Source of the DNA: Prolixibacteraceae bacterium
GTDB taxonomy: Bacteria; Bacteroidota; Bacteroidia; Bacteroidales; Prolixibacteraceae
Direction of reading: 5' to 3'
Length of the DNA: 24,479 nt
Assembly: GCA_007116765.1 (NCBI GenBank)
Contig: SKHV01000179.1
Coordinates: 1-24,479, forward strand
Positions 15,167 to 23,958 of the stretch are shown one piece after another; positions within the stretch are counted from its first letter, which is position 1; each line of letters starts with the position of its first letter. Position numbers and translations under genes: made by a program. The notes beneath the pieces were generated by a model, which was given only the letters and a program-made list of their open reading frames with translations, was not told the origin of the DNA and ran no database searches.

Positions 15167-15483
15167 ACTTTATAATTGCCTTCGTGGTTTTTAAACTATT
15201 TTTATTATTTCATGTCATAAGGCTTTTTTTTCTACCAACAATCACCTATTCTAATCCATTCTATAACAACACAATAAACAATCGTGAATTATTTTAATCC
15301 TAAATAATTAAACTAGTTCCAAAAAAAGTAATATTTAGCGGTGCTTTTTCGATTTGGAAAAAAACAAATAGTATTTTTGACAAATGATTGGCACCGTTTT
15401 TAAATTAAAATCCCCCATTAATATTGAAAAATATCAAGAATGAATACAAATGATTTACTTTTGAGCCAACATTTGTTAGCAGA
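15167..15483. other. 317-base AT-rich intergenic region upstream of the U32 gene
   Basis: No gene is apparent. Two TAnnTTTG matches are present: TATTTTTG at 15372-15379, with TTTG at 15353-15356 upstream at a short 15-base spacing, and TACTTTTG at 15456-15463 near the next gene. The rest is low-complexity A/T sequence with no structured RNA that I can recognise. Confidence 0.6.
15456..15463 (+). promoter_or_regulatory. Candidate -7 element for the U32-family gene
   Basis: TACTTTTG matches TAnnTTTG, 20 bases before ATG 15484, leaving a leader of about 14 bases. A second match at 15372-15379 would give a leader of about 100 bases. Confidence 0.5.
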
Positions 15484-16737
15484 ATGAAGAGAGAAATTGA
15501 AATAATGGCGCCGGTAGGTTCATACGAATCGTTAAGAGCAGCAATACAAGGCGGAGCCGGCTCAATATATTTTGGTGTTGAGCAATTGAATATGCGTGCT
15601 CGTTCGGCCAATAACTTCACATTGCACGACATTGAAAAAATTGTGAAAATTGCTGAAGAGCACAAAGTAAAAACATACCTTACAGTTAACACCGTAATCT
15701 TCGACAACGAACTCGATAAGCTCACACTCATACTCACTGCAGCCAAAAATGCAGGTGTAACTGCCATTATTGCATCCGATATGGCTGCAATAGTTCTGGC
15801 TCGCAAAATGGGCATTGAAGTACACATATCGACACAGCAAAACATAACCAACATCGAAGCCGTTAAGTTTTTTGCACAATATGCCGATGTAGTAGTGCTT
15901 GCCCGCGAAATGAACCTGGGACGCGTGTGGGAGATAAACCTCCAAATTAAAGAACAAAACATTTGCGGACCCGGCGGAGAACTTTTACGCATTGAAATGT
16001 TTGCACACGGGGCTTTGTGCATGGCCACCTCGGGCAAATGCTACCTGAGCCTTCACGAAATGAACTCCTCGGCAAACCGCGGTGCTTGCATGCAGGCGTG
16101 TCGAAGAGCATACATCGCAACCGATAAAGAAACAGGAAAGGAAATTGAAATCGACAACGAATACATGATGTCTCCTAAAGACCTCAAAACTATTCATTTC
16201 TTGAATAAAATGATCGACTCGGGAGTATCGGTTCTCAAAATTGAAGGTCGGGCACGTTCTCCTGAATATGTAAAAACCGTTACCGAGTGTTACAAAGAAG
16301 CCGCCGTTGCGTGCATTAACGATACTTTTACCGATGAAAAAATTGAGCAGTGGAACAAACGACTAGAGTCGGTCTTCAACCGTGGTTTTTGGGATGGTTA
16401 TTATCTGGGGCAACGTTTGGGAGAATGGAGCAAAAATTATGGTTCAAAAGCCACTAAACGAAAAATATACATTGGGAAAACCCTGAACTATTTCTCAAAC
16501 ATAAAAGTAGGAGAATTTAAAATAGAAACCCAAAGCCTGAATAAAGGAGATAAAATATTCATAATCGGGCCTACAACCGGTGTTATTGAAACCAAAGTAA
16601 AAGAAATTAGAGTTGATATGGAGAAAGCAGAAACAGCTCCTAAAGGGTCAATTTGCTCTATTCCAATCGATGTCAAACTTCGCAGAGCCGACAAAATATA
16701 CAAAATAGTAGACGCATCGGAAATAAAAACACAGTAA
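15484..16737 (+). CDS. U32-family protein, TrhP-like tRNA 5-hydroxyuridine synthesis factor
   Basis: The 417-residue protein belongs to the family once called peptidase U32 (E. coli YegQ, now TrhP; RlhA is a relative). TrhP proteins help hydroxylate U34 of certain tRNAs. An N-terminal barrel-like half begins EIMAPVGSYESLRAAIQGGA, with the family segment MFAHGALCMATSGKCYLS at 172-189. Four cysteines, Cys179, Cys186, Cys202 and Cys206, are placed like the iron-sulfur cluster ligands of this family. The SPEYVKTVTECYKEA segment and a small C-terminal beta domain (about 330-410) follow. Roles in tRNA hydroxylation or rRNA hydroxylation cannot be separated by eye; the length and C-terminal domain fit TrhP. 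An envelope protein gene follows after 16 bases. Confidence 0.87.
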   Translation: MKREIEIMAPVGSYESLRAAIQGGAGSIYFGVEQLNMRARSANNFTLHDIEKIVKIAEEHKVKTYLTVNTVIFDNELDKLTLILTAAKNAGVTAIIASDMAAIVLARKMGIEVHISTQQNITNIEAVKFFAQYADVVVLAREMNLGRVWEINLQIKEQNICGPGGELLRIEMFAHGALCMATSGKCYLSLHEMNSSANRGACMQACRRAYIATDKETGKEIEIDNEYMMSPKDLKTIHFLNKMIDSGVSVLKIEGRARSPEYVKTVTECYKEAAVACINDTFTDEKIEQWNKRLESVFNRGFWDGYYLGQRLGEWSKNYGSKATKRKIYIGKTLNYFSNIKVGEFKIETQSLNKGDKIFIIGPTTGVIETKVKEIRVDMEKAETAPKGSICSIPIDVKLRRADKIYKIVDASEIKTQ

Positions 16738-16753
16738 TCTACGTTTTATAGTT

Positions 16754-17728
16754 TTGAAAAAATTATTTTTAATAATAGCGCTGTCATTCATAATTTGCTC
16801 TCCAATTTTTGGGCAGAAATGGGTGACTGATGACAATTTTTTTGAAACAAACTGGAACGTTACTTTTCAAGTTGGACGTACAGCCTTACTCACCGAAGTA
16901 ACTAAAGACTACAGAACATTTAGCAGCGACCTGAACAACATGTCGGATTGGGGCTTTAACCTTCAAATTGCCAAAATGGTGTGGGAACGCTTCGATTTAG
17001 GCTTCGAGTTTGGAGTATCAAACTATAAAGGTTTCAAAAACAACCCCTCGAATGTACCATATTTAATGGCTCACTTTCTATACAACAACGAAAATAAAAA
17101 CTTTAAGCCATATCCAATATATTACGATTCCGATTTTACTAATTTTTCGATATTTCTCAAATACAACTTCATCAATTTCAGCTCATGGACACAAGGCTAT
17201 TTTAAGATGAATGTTTATGCCAAGCTGGGTTTTGGCTTCGCTTTTCCATCGGCCGAAATGGGCTATACCGATATGGCTAGTTACGAACTTACAGGGCTTG
17301 AGCATCCGCTTTACCTCAAAGGCCGCTACCCCAACCCTAAAAAAGATACACATAGCTTTTTTTCACCGGCTTTTGGCTTAAACTACCAGTTGTCCGAACG
17401 TATTTTCTTATCGGGAGAGGCTAGCTTCCAACAAATTGGAGCCGACAACCTCGATGGCGTGAAAAATTACGAGCGAACGCTTACCATTGATACTCCCTAT
17501 GAAGAAGTACAACTACACCGAAGAAGAGTAAACAGTATTACTGCAAAATTCATGGTAGGGGCAACTTACTTTTTCAATTTTGACACACGCCGCTTAGAGC
17601 GTGAACGTAATATGCCATGGTTCAAAAGCCAATACCGTTCGTATTATTCGCATTTCCACCGACCTTCGTCAAAAAAACGACAACAACAACGACAACCTTT
17701 CTTCAATAAGAACTTTGAAGAAGAATAG
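16754..17728 (+). CDS. Predicted outer membrane beta-barrel protein with a charged tail
   Basis: I do not recognise a named family. The 324-residue protein starts with a clear signal peptide (KKLFLIIALSFIICSPIFGQ, cut likely near residue 20). It then alternates short beta strands rich in Phe, Tyr and Asn, as in small outer membrane barrels. The barrel-like part ends near ATYFFNFD, a typical aromatic last strand. It is followed by a tail of about 45 residues, rich in Arg, Gln and Ser and ending in acidic residues. The start is TTG at 16754, directly before the Lys-Lys signal peptide; no in-frame ATG is available before the hydrophobic core. It lies 16 bases after the U32 gene and 39 before the 923-residue protein gene. 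Confidence 0.75.
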   Translation: MKKLFLIIALSFIICSPIFGQKWVTDDNFFETNWNVTFQVGRTALLTEVTKDYRTFSSDLNNMSDWGFNLQIAKMVWERFDLGFEFGVSNYKGFKNNPSNVPYLMAHFLYNNENKNFKPYPIYYDSDFTNFSIFLKYNFINFSSWTQGYFKMNVYAKLGFGFAFPSAEMGYTDMASYELTGLEHPLYLKGRYPNPKKDTHSFFSPAFGLNYQLSERIFLSGEASFQQIGADNLDGVKNYERTLTIDTPYEEVQLHRRRVNSITAKFMVGATYFFNFDTRRLERERNMPWFKSQYRSYYSHFHRPSSKKRQQQRQPFFNKNFEEE

Positions 17729-17767
17729 AAGATAAATATATTTGCTGTAACCTTTAATTGAACAAAA

Positions 17768-20539
17768 ATGTCGAAACGAAACATTTACATTATTGCAGCC
17801 ATTGCCACTTTGTTAGTAGTAATTACACTTTTAGTGTTTACTGTTTTCAAACCCGGTTTCGACTATCAGCGAACCAACGCTTTTAAGGCAATTCCCGATT
17901 CGTCGCCAATGTTTATGGTCATTAGCAAACCCTCGCAGTTTTTGAATAAAACCGGTCAAAACGAATTGGCAATTACCCTTTCCGAAGCACAGCTGCCTCA
18001 AAGCATTGCCTCAAAAACACAACAAACATATGCTTACTTGAAAGACAATGAAAATGTGAGCCGTATTCTTCGCAATAACGAATTGGTTATTTCACTAAAC
18101 TATAGTGGTCGCGACAACATTGACCCACTTTTTATAATCACACTGAATACCAAAACCGACCACGATTTGGTTCAAAGAGCTCTCAAGCAGATTGAATCAA
18201 ATGAAAATATAAAAATTGAACATCGGAAATACAACCGTGTCGACATCAGCCAATTTAATTTCGAAAACAATAGCATACACATAGCTGTTCACGAAGGCTT
18301 ATGCCTTATTGCCGAAAAATCGTTAGTAATTGAAGAGGCAATAAGGCAATTGAATACAGGGGGAATAGACGAAAACCCCGAACTTCAAACTTTACTCAAA
18401 ACAACAGGTTCGCAGGCCGATATAAATCTTTTCCTCAACCACAAACATGCCGATCGATTGCTTTCAAAATATACGGCAAGTAACCTCGCTTCGAAAACCT
18501 CACTCGTGAAAACCTATGCCGGATGGACCGAGATTGACATCAACCTGAGCAACGACAAAATTCTAATGAGCGGATTTACTGCCGCAAACCGCAACGAAAA
18601 TTATTTTTCAAACACACTACAAAACCAACAGCCTGCTACATCGCGTATCGACAGAGTGCTGCCTCAATCTACCGCATTTTATACCGCTTTAACACTATCA
18701 AATTTCAAAGCTTTTTTTACCGAGTATGAGGAATACCTGAATAAAAGAAATCTGTTTTTCCAACGCCAGGAGCAGCTCACAAAAATTGAACGTGAAAGCT
18801 CCACAAACATTCAGAATTTATTCCTTGAAATTGTGGATCAGGAAGTGGCTATGGCAGGCATAATTACTGATCAAAATAATCCACAATCGGGTCGTATTTT
18901 TGTAGTCAACACAAAAAGCGGGAGTCTGTCTCAGCAAAAAATGGTAGAAATGCAACAAAACTACATCTCAAGGCGAAATCTGAATCCTGGCGACTGGAGT
19001 GTAAATTATGACATAGACAATCAAACCTCATTCACTATTTATCGTTTTCCATACAGCAACCTTGCCACTACACTTTTGGGACAAACCTTTAGCGGAGTTC
19101 AAACCAACTGGTTCGCGGTGTATGAAAACACCTTAGTTTTTGGCGACTCGCACCGCACAGTGTCCAGAGCTCTGCTTTCGAATGTGTTAGGTGAAACTCT
19201 TACAGGCAACATGGAATATAATCGTTTCAAATCGAACCTTAACTCACGTAGCAACATTACTTTTTACAGCAACACCGCTGCATCAATTCCAATTGCATCG
19301 GCTCTTTTCAATAATGCCCTAGCAAGCCATATTCAAGAAAATGAAGATTTACGAAAGTTTAAGGCTTTTGCATGGCAGGTTTCGGCTACAGGCGAAATGC
19401 TTTACAACAACGCTTGCCTGCTATATAACCCCGAAATTAAATCGAAACCGCAAACCATTTGGCAAAGCAACATAGGATCGGCTTTTGATTTTAAACCTAA
19501 GTTCGTAATAAACCACAACGACAGGCAAAACCGCGAAATAGTAATTCAGGACAACAAACACAATTTCTACCTCATAAATAATGTTGGCCGTATTGTATGG
19601 CAAATCAAACTCGATGGCCCGATTATGGGCGAAGTGCATCAAATTGATTATTTTAAAAATGGTAAGCTGCAATATCTTTTCAATACCGAGAGCAAGATTT
19701 ACTTAATTGACCGCAATGGAAACAACGTAAATAATTTTCCAATAACACTAAGAGCTAAAGCAAGCAATGGTGTTTCGGTATTCGATTACAATAACAACCG
19801 CGATTATCGTTTATTTGTGGCCTGTACCGACAGAAATATATACGCATACAACATGGACGGCAACTTATTAAATGGATGGAATATTTTCAAAACGGACCAC
19901 GAAGTAAGCACCCCCATACAACACTTTAGGGTGGATGGCAAAGATTTTATTGTTGCATCGGACAATATGCGCGATTATATACTACACCGCCGAGGCACAA
20001 TAAGGGTAAACACCGCTGCTGTTTATGCTCACTCAGCAAATAATACTATATATCTCGAAGACCGTTCTGCTAATAATGAACCCAGATTGGTAGCTACCGA
20101 CACCGAAGGCAACCTGCACTACATTTATCTTGAAGATGGCAAACACGAAATGCGGAAATTTGAAAAAATGAGTGATACTCACTTTTTTCTCTCCGAGAAT
20201 ATAACATCGGCCCCTGGCAATGAATATGTTTTTGCCGACAAGAACCAATTAATAATATTCAACTCTAACGGAAAGGAAATTTTAAGGAAAAAGCTTGAGT
20301 CGGAGATAACCCATCGCCCAAATATATATACTTTTAGCGGTGGAGTTAAAAAAGTGGGTATTACCTGCAAAAATGCCAATAAAATCTCACTTTTCGATAT
20401 TAATGGTACTATGCATCCCGGATTTCCACTCGATGGAAGCACCGAATTTAGTATAGGGTTTATCACTTCTGAAATGTTGAACTTTAACCTATTAGTAGGT
20501 AGCCCCGACGGATTTTTATACAACTATTACGTAGAATAA
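17768..20539 (+). CDS. Membrane-anchored envelope protein: duplicated N-terminal module plus C-terminal beta-propeller
   Basis: The 923-residue protein has one N-terminal membrane helix (about 7-27), so the rest is periplasmic. Residues 38-230 and 295-505 look like two copies of one module. Each begins with a PDSSPMFMV / PQSTAFYTA segment and later has AVHEGLCLIAEKSLVIEEAI (173-192) matched by AVYENTLVFGDSHRTVSRAL (450-469). This may be the DUF3352 type, but I am not certain. From about 580 to the end there are about eight repeats of a strand pattern such as VACTDRNIYAYNMDGNLL and LFDINGTMHPGFPLDG, which fits a PQQ/BamB-like beta-propeller. No catalytic motif is visible; binding or scaffolding in the envelope is the likely role. 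The partner may be the barrel encoded just upstream. Confidence 0.75.
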   Translation: MSKRNIYIIAAIATLLVVITLLVFTVFKPGFDYQRTNAFKAIPDSSPMFMVISKPSQFLNKTGQNELAITLSEAQLPQSIASKTQQTYAYLKDNENVSRILRNNELVISLNYSGRDNIDPLFIITLNTKTDHDLVQRALKQIESNENIKIEHRKYNRVDISQFNFENNSIHIAVHEGLCLIAEKSLVIEEAIRQLNTGGIDENPELQTLLKTTGSQADINLFLNHKHADRLLSKYTASNLASKTSLVKTYAGWTEIDINLSNDKILMSGFTAANRNENYFSNTLQNQQPATSRIDRVLPQSTAFYTALTLSNFKAFFTEYEEYLNKRNLFFQRQEQLTKIERESSTNIQNLFLEIVDQEVAMAGIITDQNNPQSGRIFVVNTKSGSLSQQKMVEMQQNYISRRNLNPGDWSVNYDIDNQTSFTIYRFPYSNLATTLLGQTFSGVQTNWFAVYENTLVFGDSHRTVSRALLSNVLGETLTGNMEYNRFKSNLNSRSNITFYSNTAASIPIASALFNNALASHIQENEDLRKFKAFAWQVSATGEMLYNNACLLYNPEIKSKPQTIWQSNIGSAFDFKPKFVINHNDRQNREIVIQDNKHNFYLINNVGRIVWQIKLDGPIMGEVHQIDYFKNGKLQYLFNTESKIYLIDRNGNNVNNFPITLRAKASNGVSVFDYNNNRDYRLFVACTDRNIYAYNMDGNLLNGWNIFKTDHEVSTPIQHFRVDGKDFIVASDNMRDYILHRRGTIRVNTAAVYAHSANNTIYLEDRSANNEPRLVATDTEGNLHYIYLEDGKHEMRKFEKMSDTHFFLSENITSAPGNEYVFADKNQLIIFNSNGKEILRKKLESEITHRPNIYTFSGGVKKVGITCKNANKISLFDINGTMHPGFPLDGSTEFSIGFITSEMLNFNLLVGSPDGFLYNYYVE

Positions 20540-20591
20540 ACCGATATAATAAACTGAGTTTGACTAAACATAAAAGCTTTAAGGCAAAAAC

Positions 20592-20629
20592 AACCGTCAA
20601 AATTGAAAAATACAACAATTTTGACGGTT
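20592..20629. terminator. Long perfect hairpin between convergent genes
   Basis: AACCGTCAAAATTG (20592-20605) and CAATTTTGACGGTT (20616-20629) form a 14-base perfect stem with a 10-base loop. On the minus strand the stem is followed by GTTTTTG, so it probably ends the OmpA-type transcript. On the plus strand the following ATTCAGC is a poor T-run, and termination there would be weaker. Confidence 0.75.
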
Positions 20630-20673
20630 ATTCAGCACTCAATAAAATGCTCAAATGCTGCATGTAAGTTATG

Positions 20674-21699
20674 CTAATGCGATTGAATTATTTCGAGAAC
20701 CTCGCTTAAATCGGGAGTAAGAATAATTTCGGTACGGCGGTTTTTACGTCGTGCCTCGGGAGTTTTTGTCTCTTCGAGCGGTATGTATTCACTACGGCCT
20801 GCTGCAATTAAACGTTTAGGATCAACACCTTTATTTTCGAGTATTATTTTTGTAACTGCAGTAGCACGCATTACACTCAAGTCCCAATTGTCCTTAATTA
20901 CTCCTGTACCACTAAGGGGAACATCATCGGTATGCCCTTCAACCATAATACTGATTTCGGGATTCGCGGCCAGTACTTCACTCAGACTTCTGAGAGCCTG
21001 CTGTCCGCCCGGATCGACATTGTAGCTGCCAGTGCGAAACATTAGATTTTCTTCAAGAGAAACGTAAACTTTCCCGTTTTTTTCGTGTACACTCAAACCC
21101 TGATCGTAAAAGCCACGCAAGGCATGGTTCAGCTTGTCACGCAATTCGCTTACCGCATCTTTTTGTTTGTCAAGTGCATCCTGCAATTCCATTAAGCGTG
21201 CCTGCTGTTCTTCCAAAATCCGTTCTTTTCTTTCAAGCTCCTGTGTGGCAGCCAACAATTTGTTTTCTTGTTCATTCAGCATATCTTCGGCTCTACGCAC
21301 ACGGTCTTCACGCTCTTGCAAGTCGCGTTGTAAAATTTGTAATTCCGACAATAAGTTGGTAATCTCTTCAGAACTGCCATCGCGTAGAGCATCAATCTGT
21401 CGCTGAAGCTCACTTTCGTTATTTCGTAAGCGACTATTGGTATATTCCAAATCGTCGGCTCGTTTTTTAAGTGCTTCTGCGTTTTTCTCTATCTCAGCAA
21501 AGCGTTTTGTCAAGGTCTCTATTCTTCCCTCAAGCTCGTTATTATCAACAGTCAATTTCCGGTTTTCATCACGTAAAAGCCGGTTTCTATCTTCCAGCTG
21601 TTCAGCTTTTTTTTGTGTGTCGGTAAACTTACTGGTGGGTACACAAGCCATAAACCCAATAATAAACACCAATAATAACGTGAATTTCAATATTTTCAT
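20674..21699 (-). CDS. Coiled-coil lipoprotein with C-terminal OmpA peptidoglycan-binding domain
   Basis: The 341-residue protein begins with a lipoprotein-type signal, a hydrophobic stretch ending FMAC with Cys19 as the likely lipidated residue. Residues 25-195 are a nearly unbroken charged coiled coil rich in Glu, Arg, Leu and Gln. Residues 205-330 are an OmpA/MotB domain: VEGHTDDVPL (His256-Thr-Asp258), NWDLSVMRA (Arg278), AAGRSEYIP and RRKNRRTEI, positions that contact diaminopimelate in this fold. It probably tethers the outer membrane to peptidoglycan through a long spacer. It is monocistronic, diverging from dxs. Proton-channel (MotB) function is unlikely, because the N-terminal hydrophobic segment looks like a lipoprotein signal. 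Confidence 0.9.
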   Translation of the reverse strand: MKILKFTLLLVFIIGFMACVPTSKFTDTQKKAEQLEDRNRLLRDENRKLTVDNNELEGRIETLTKRFAEIEKNAEALKKRADDLEYTNSRLRNNESELQRQIDALRDGSSEEITNLLSELQILQRDLQEREDRVRRAEDMLNEQENKLLAATQELERKERILEEQQARLMELQDALDKQKDAVSELRDKLNHALRGFYDQGLSVHEKNGKVYVSLEENLMFRTGSYNVDPGGQQALRSLSEVLAANPEISIMVEGHTDDVPLSGTGVIKDNWDLSVMRATAVTKIILENKGVDPKRLIAAGRSEYIPLEETKTPEARRKNRRTEIILTPDLSEVLEIIQSH

Positions 21700-21745
21700 A
21701 CGTATATAATTTAATAACTTAGTTTATACAGTTTATTGCTACTTA

Positions 21746-21786
21746 CTTATGCATGCTCTATGAATTGAAAATTATGCAATTATGCA
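21746..21786. repeat. Cluster of TTATGCA repeats between ompA-type gene and dxs
   Basis: ATTATGCA occurs twice in tandem (21771-21778 and 21779-21786), and CTTATGCA occurs at 21746-21753, where it continues into the palindrome ATGCAT (also at 21782-21787). The cluster sits about 50-90 bases upstream of the OmpA-type start and about 170-210 upstream of dxs. It may be a regulator site or chance in AT-rich sequence. Confidence 0.4.
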
Positions 21787-21929
21787 TCTGATAGAACAAT
21801 AACGCAATATACATCACAAAACTTGTATTCTGCAAAAATATTTTAAGAAGTGGTATTTTTGAAATCAAATTCAATATATTTCAAGTACAACATGTGATAT
21901 AAAGACTATTTTTTGTTTTTATATAATTG

Positions 21930-21937
21930 TATATTTG
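21930..21937 (+). promoter_or_regulatory. Candidate dxs -7 element
   Basis: TATATTTG matches TAnnTTTG, 20 bases before ATG 21958. TTTG at 21912-21915 is 14 bases upstream, short for a -33 element, so only the -7 core is well supported. Confidence 0.55.
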
Positions 21938-21957
21938 CCCCACTACTATGAGAAAAT

Positions 21958-23844
21958 ATGACTGGCAAACATTATAATTTATTGAATAAGATTAACAAGC
22001 CCGACGATTTGCGTAAATTATCGGAAGATGAGCTTGAAGAGGTTTGTATGCAACTGAGGTGTTTTTTAATTGATGTATTGTCTGAAACACCGGGACATTT
22101 TGGAGCAAGCCTTGGGGTGGTTGAGTTGACTGTTGCGCTTCACTATGTATTTAATACCCCTACCGATACGCTGATATGGGATGTCGGTCATCAGGCGTAC
22201 GGACATAAAATCCTAACCGGCCGAAGAGAACTGTTTAAAACTCTGAGGCAAAACAAAGGCATTAGCGGTTTTCCATCGCCTTTCGAAAGTCCTTACGATG
22301 CATTTGGTGTAGGGCACTCGTCCACTTCAATATCGGCAGCATTGGGCATAGCCACAGCAAAAAAACTGCAAAACGACAACAGCCAGGTTGTAGCCATAAT
22401 TGGCGACGGTGCCCTAACCGGCGGAATGGCTTTTGAAGCACTTAACAATGCAGGCGAAAATAACCCGAATATTCTAATCATATTAAACGACAATAACATT
22501 TCTATCGACCCCAATGTAGGCGGACTGAGCCAGTATTTAATAAAAATTTCGGCCTCGGAAACCTACAATCGCTTACGCAACGTAATATGGAATTTTTTGG
22601 GTTTGTTTAAATGGCTGGGACGTAAGATCAGAAGGGGAATTCAAAAAGTGGGTTTCTCTACCAAATCATTCTTATTCAAAGAAAGCAATCTTTTTGAAGC
22701 GTTTAACATCAGATACTTTGGCCCGGTTGACGGACACGACATTGACTTGATGGTTGACCTTCTGAATCGGCTTAAAAAGATACCGGGACCTAAAATCTTA
22801 CACATCAAAACAATGAAGGGGAAAGGTTATCATCCGGCCGAGAACAATCAAACCCTTTTTCATGCACCCGGGAAATTCGACAAATTGACCGGTAAGCAAA
22901 TTGTTTCAACAAACGGAGATACACCTCCGCTTTACCAGGTAGTTTTTGGTAAAACCATACTTGAACTTGCCCAACAAAATAGCAAAATAGTAGGTATAAC
23001 ACCAGCTATGCTATCGGGGTGTTCGTTAAATATTATGCAGAAGGAAATGCCTCACAGAGTATTTGACGTAGGTATTGCCGAACAACATGCAGTAACTTTT
23101 GCAGCAGGGCTTGCCAAGCAGGGCTTAATTCCATTTTGCAACATATACTCCTCGTTTAGCCAGCGCGCTTACGACCAAATTATACACGATGTAGCTATTC
23201 AAAAACTAAACGTAGTCATGTGTCTCGACCGAGGAGGACTTGTCGGAGCAGATGGAGCTACCCACCATGGCGTTTTCGATTTGGCATTCCTCAATTGTAT
23301 CCCAAACCTTACAATTGCCTCTCCCATGAACGAACAGGAGCTGCGCAACTTAATGTACACATCACAAAGCGACAACTACGGTCCTTTTGTAATTCGATAT
23401 CCGCGCGGACATGGAGTAATGAAAAAATGGCAAACACCTTTTGAGAAAATCGAAATTGGCAAAGGCCGTTTGATTAAAGAGGGCAAGAGGGTGGCTGTAA
23501 TTTCGATAGGACATACCGGCAATGTAGTGAGCAAGGCTATTGAAAAAACTTTAAACAGTGACGATGTGGCACATTACGACATTCGCTTCCTGAAACCAAT
23601 CGATACCGAATTGCTTCACTCGGTTTTCAAAAAATTTGAAAAAATCATAACCGTTGAAGATGGAGTAATAAAAGGAGGTCTGGGCTCAACGGTAATTGAC
23701 TTTATGAACACTCACCAGTATAAAGCTAAAGTGATAACACTCGGAGTTCCCGATAAATTTATTGAACACGGAACAATAAGCGAATTATTTGCCGAATGTG
23801 GGTTCGATGCCGACGGTATAAAAAACACAATCGATAAAATTTAA
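21958..23844 (+). CDS. dxs: 1-deoxy-D-xylulose-5-phosphate synthase
   Basis: Dxs joins pyruvate and glyceraldehyde 3-phosphate, with loss of CO2, to start the MEP route to isopentenyl diphosphate. The 628-residue length is standard (E. coli has 620). Visible landmarks: the pyrophosphate-binding GDGALTGGMAFEALNNAG (Gly149-Asp150 onward) with NDNNISI of the thiamine-diphosphate fold, YFGPVDGHD, VFDVGIAEQHAVTFAAGLA with the cofactor-activating Glu375, and DRGGLVGADGATHHGVFD in the pyrimidine domain. A transketolase C-terminal domain closes the protein. It supplies precursors used by the two prenyl synthases elsewhere in the window. A second ATG just upstream (21948) is out of frame. Confidence 0.97.
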   Translation: MTGKHYNLLNKINKPDDLRKLSEDELEEVCMQLRCFLIDVLSETPGHFGASLGVVELTVALHYVFNTPTDTLIWDVGHQAYGHKILTGRRELFKTLRQNKGISGFPSPFESPYDAFGVGHSSTSISAALGIATAKKLQNDNSQVVAIIGDGALTGGMAFEALNNAGENNPNILIILNDNNISIDPNVGGLSQYLIKISASETYNRLRNVIWNFLGLFKWLGRKIRRGIQKVGFSTKSFLFKESNLFEAFNIRYFGPVDGHDIDLMVDLLNRLKKIPGPKILHIKTMKGKGYHPAENNQTLFHAPGKFDKLTGKQIVSTNGDTPPLYQVVFGKTILELAQQNSKIVGITPAMLSGCSLNIMQKEMPHRVFDVGIAEQHAVTFAAGLAKQGLIPFCNIYSSFSQRAYDQIIHDVAIQKLNVVMCLDRGGLVGADGATHHGVFDLAFLNCIPNLTIASPMNEQELRNLMYTSQSDNYGPFVIRYPRGHGVMKKWQTPFEKIEIGKGRLIKEGKRVAVISIGHTGNVVSKAIEKTLNSDDVAHYDIRFLKPIDTELLHSVFKKFEKIITVEDGVIKGGLGSTVIDFMNTHQYKAKVITLGVPDKFIEHGTISELFAECGFDADGIKNTIDKI

Positions 23845-23958
23845 TCGGCTTATAACCCTATACTTCCTTTAAAGTAAAAAACTGTCGGTGAATAATTCGA
23901 TTTTTATATAATTTTAAACTGCTATATTCGTTTAAGCTTAAAATCAATATTTACGACT

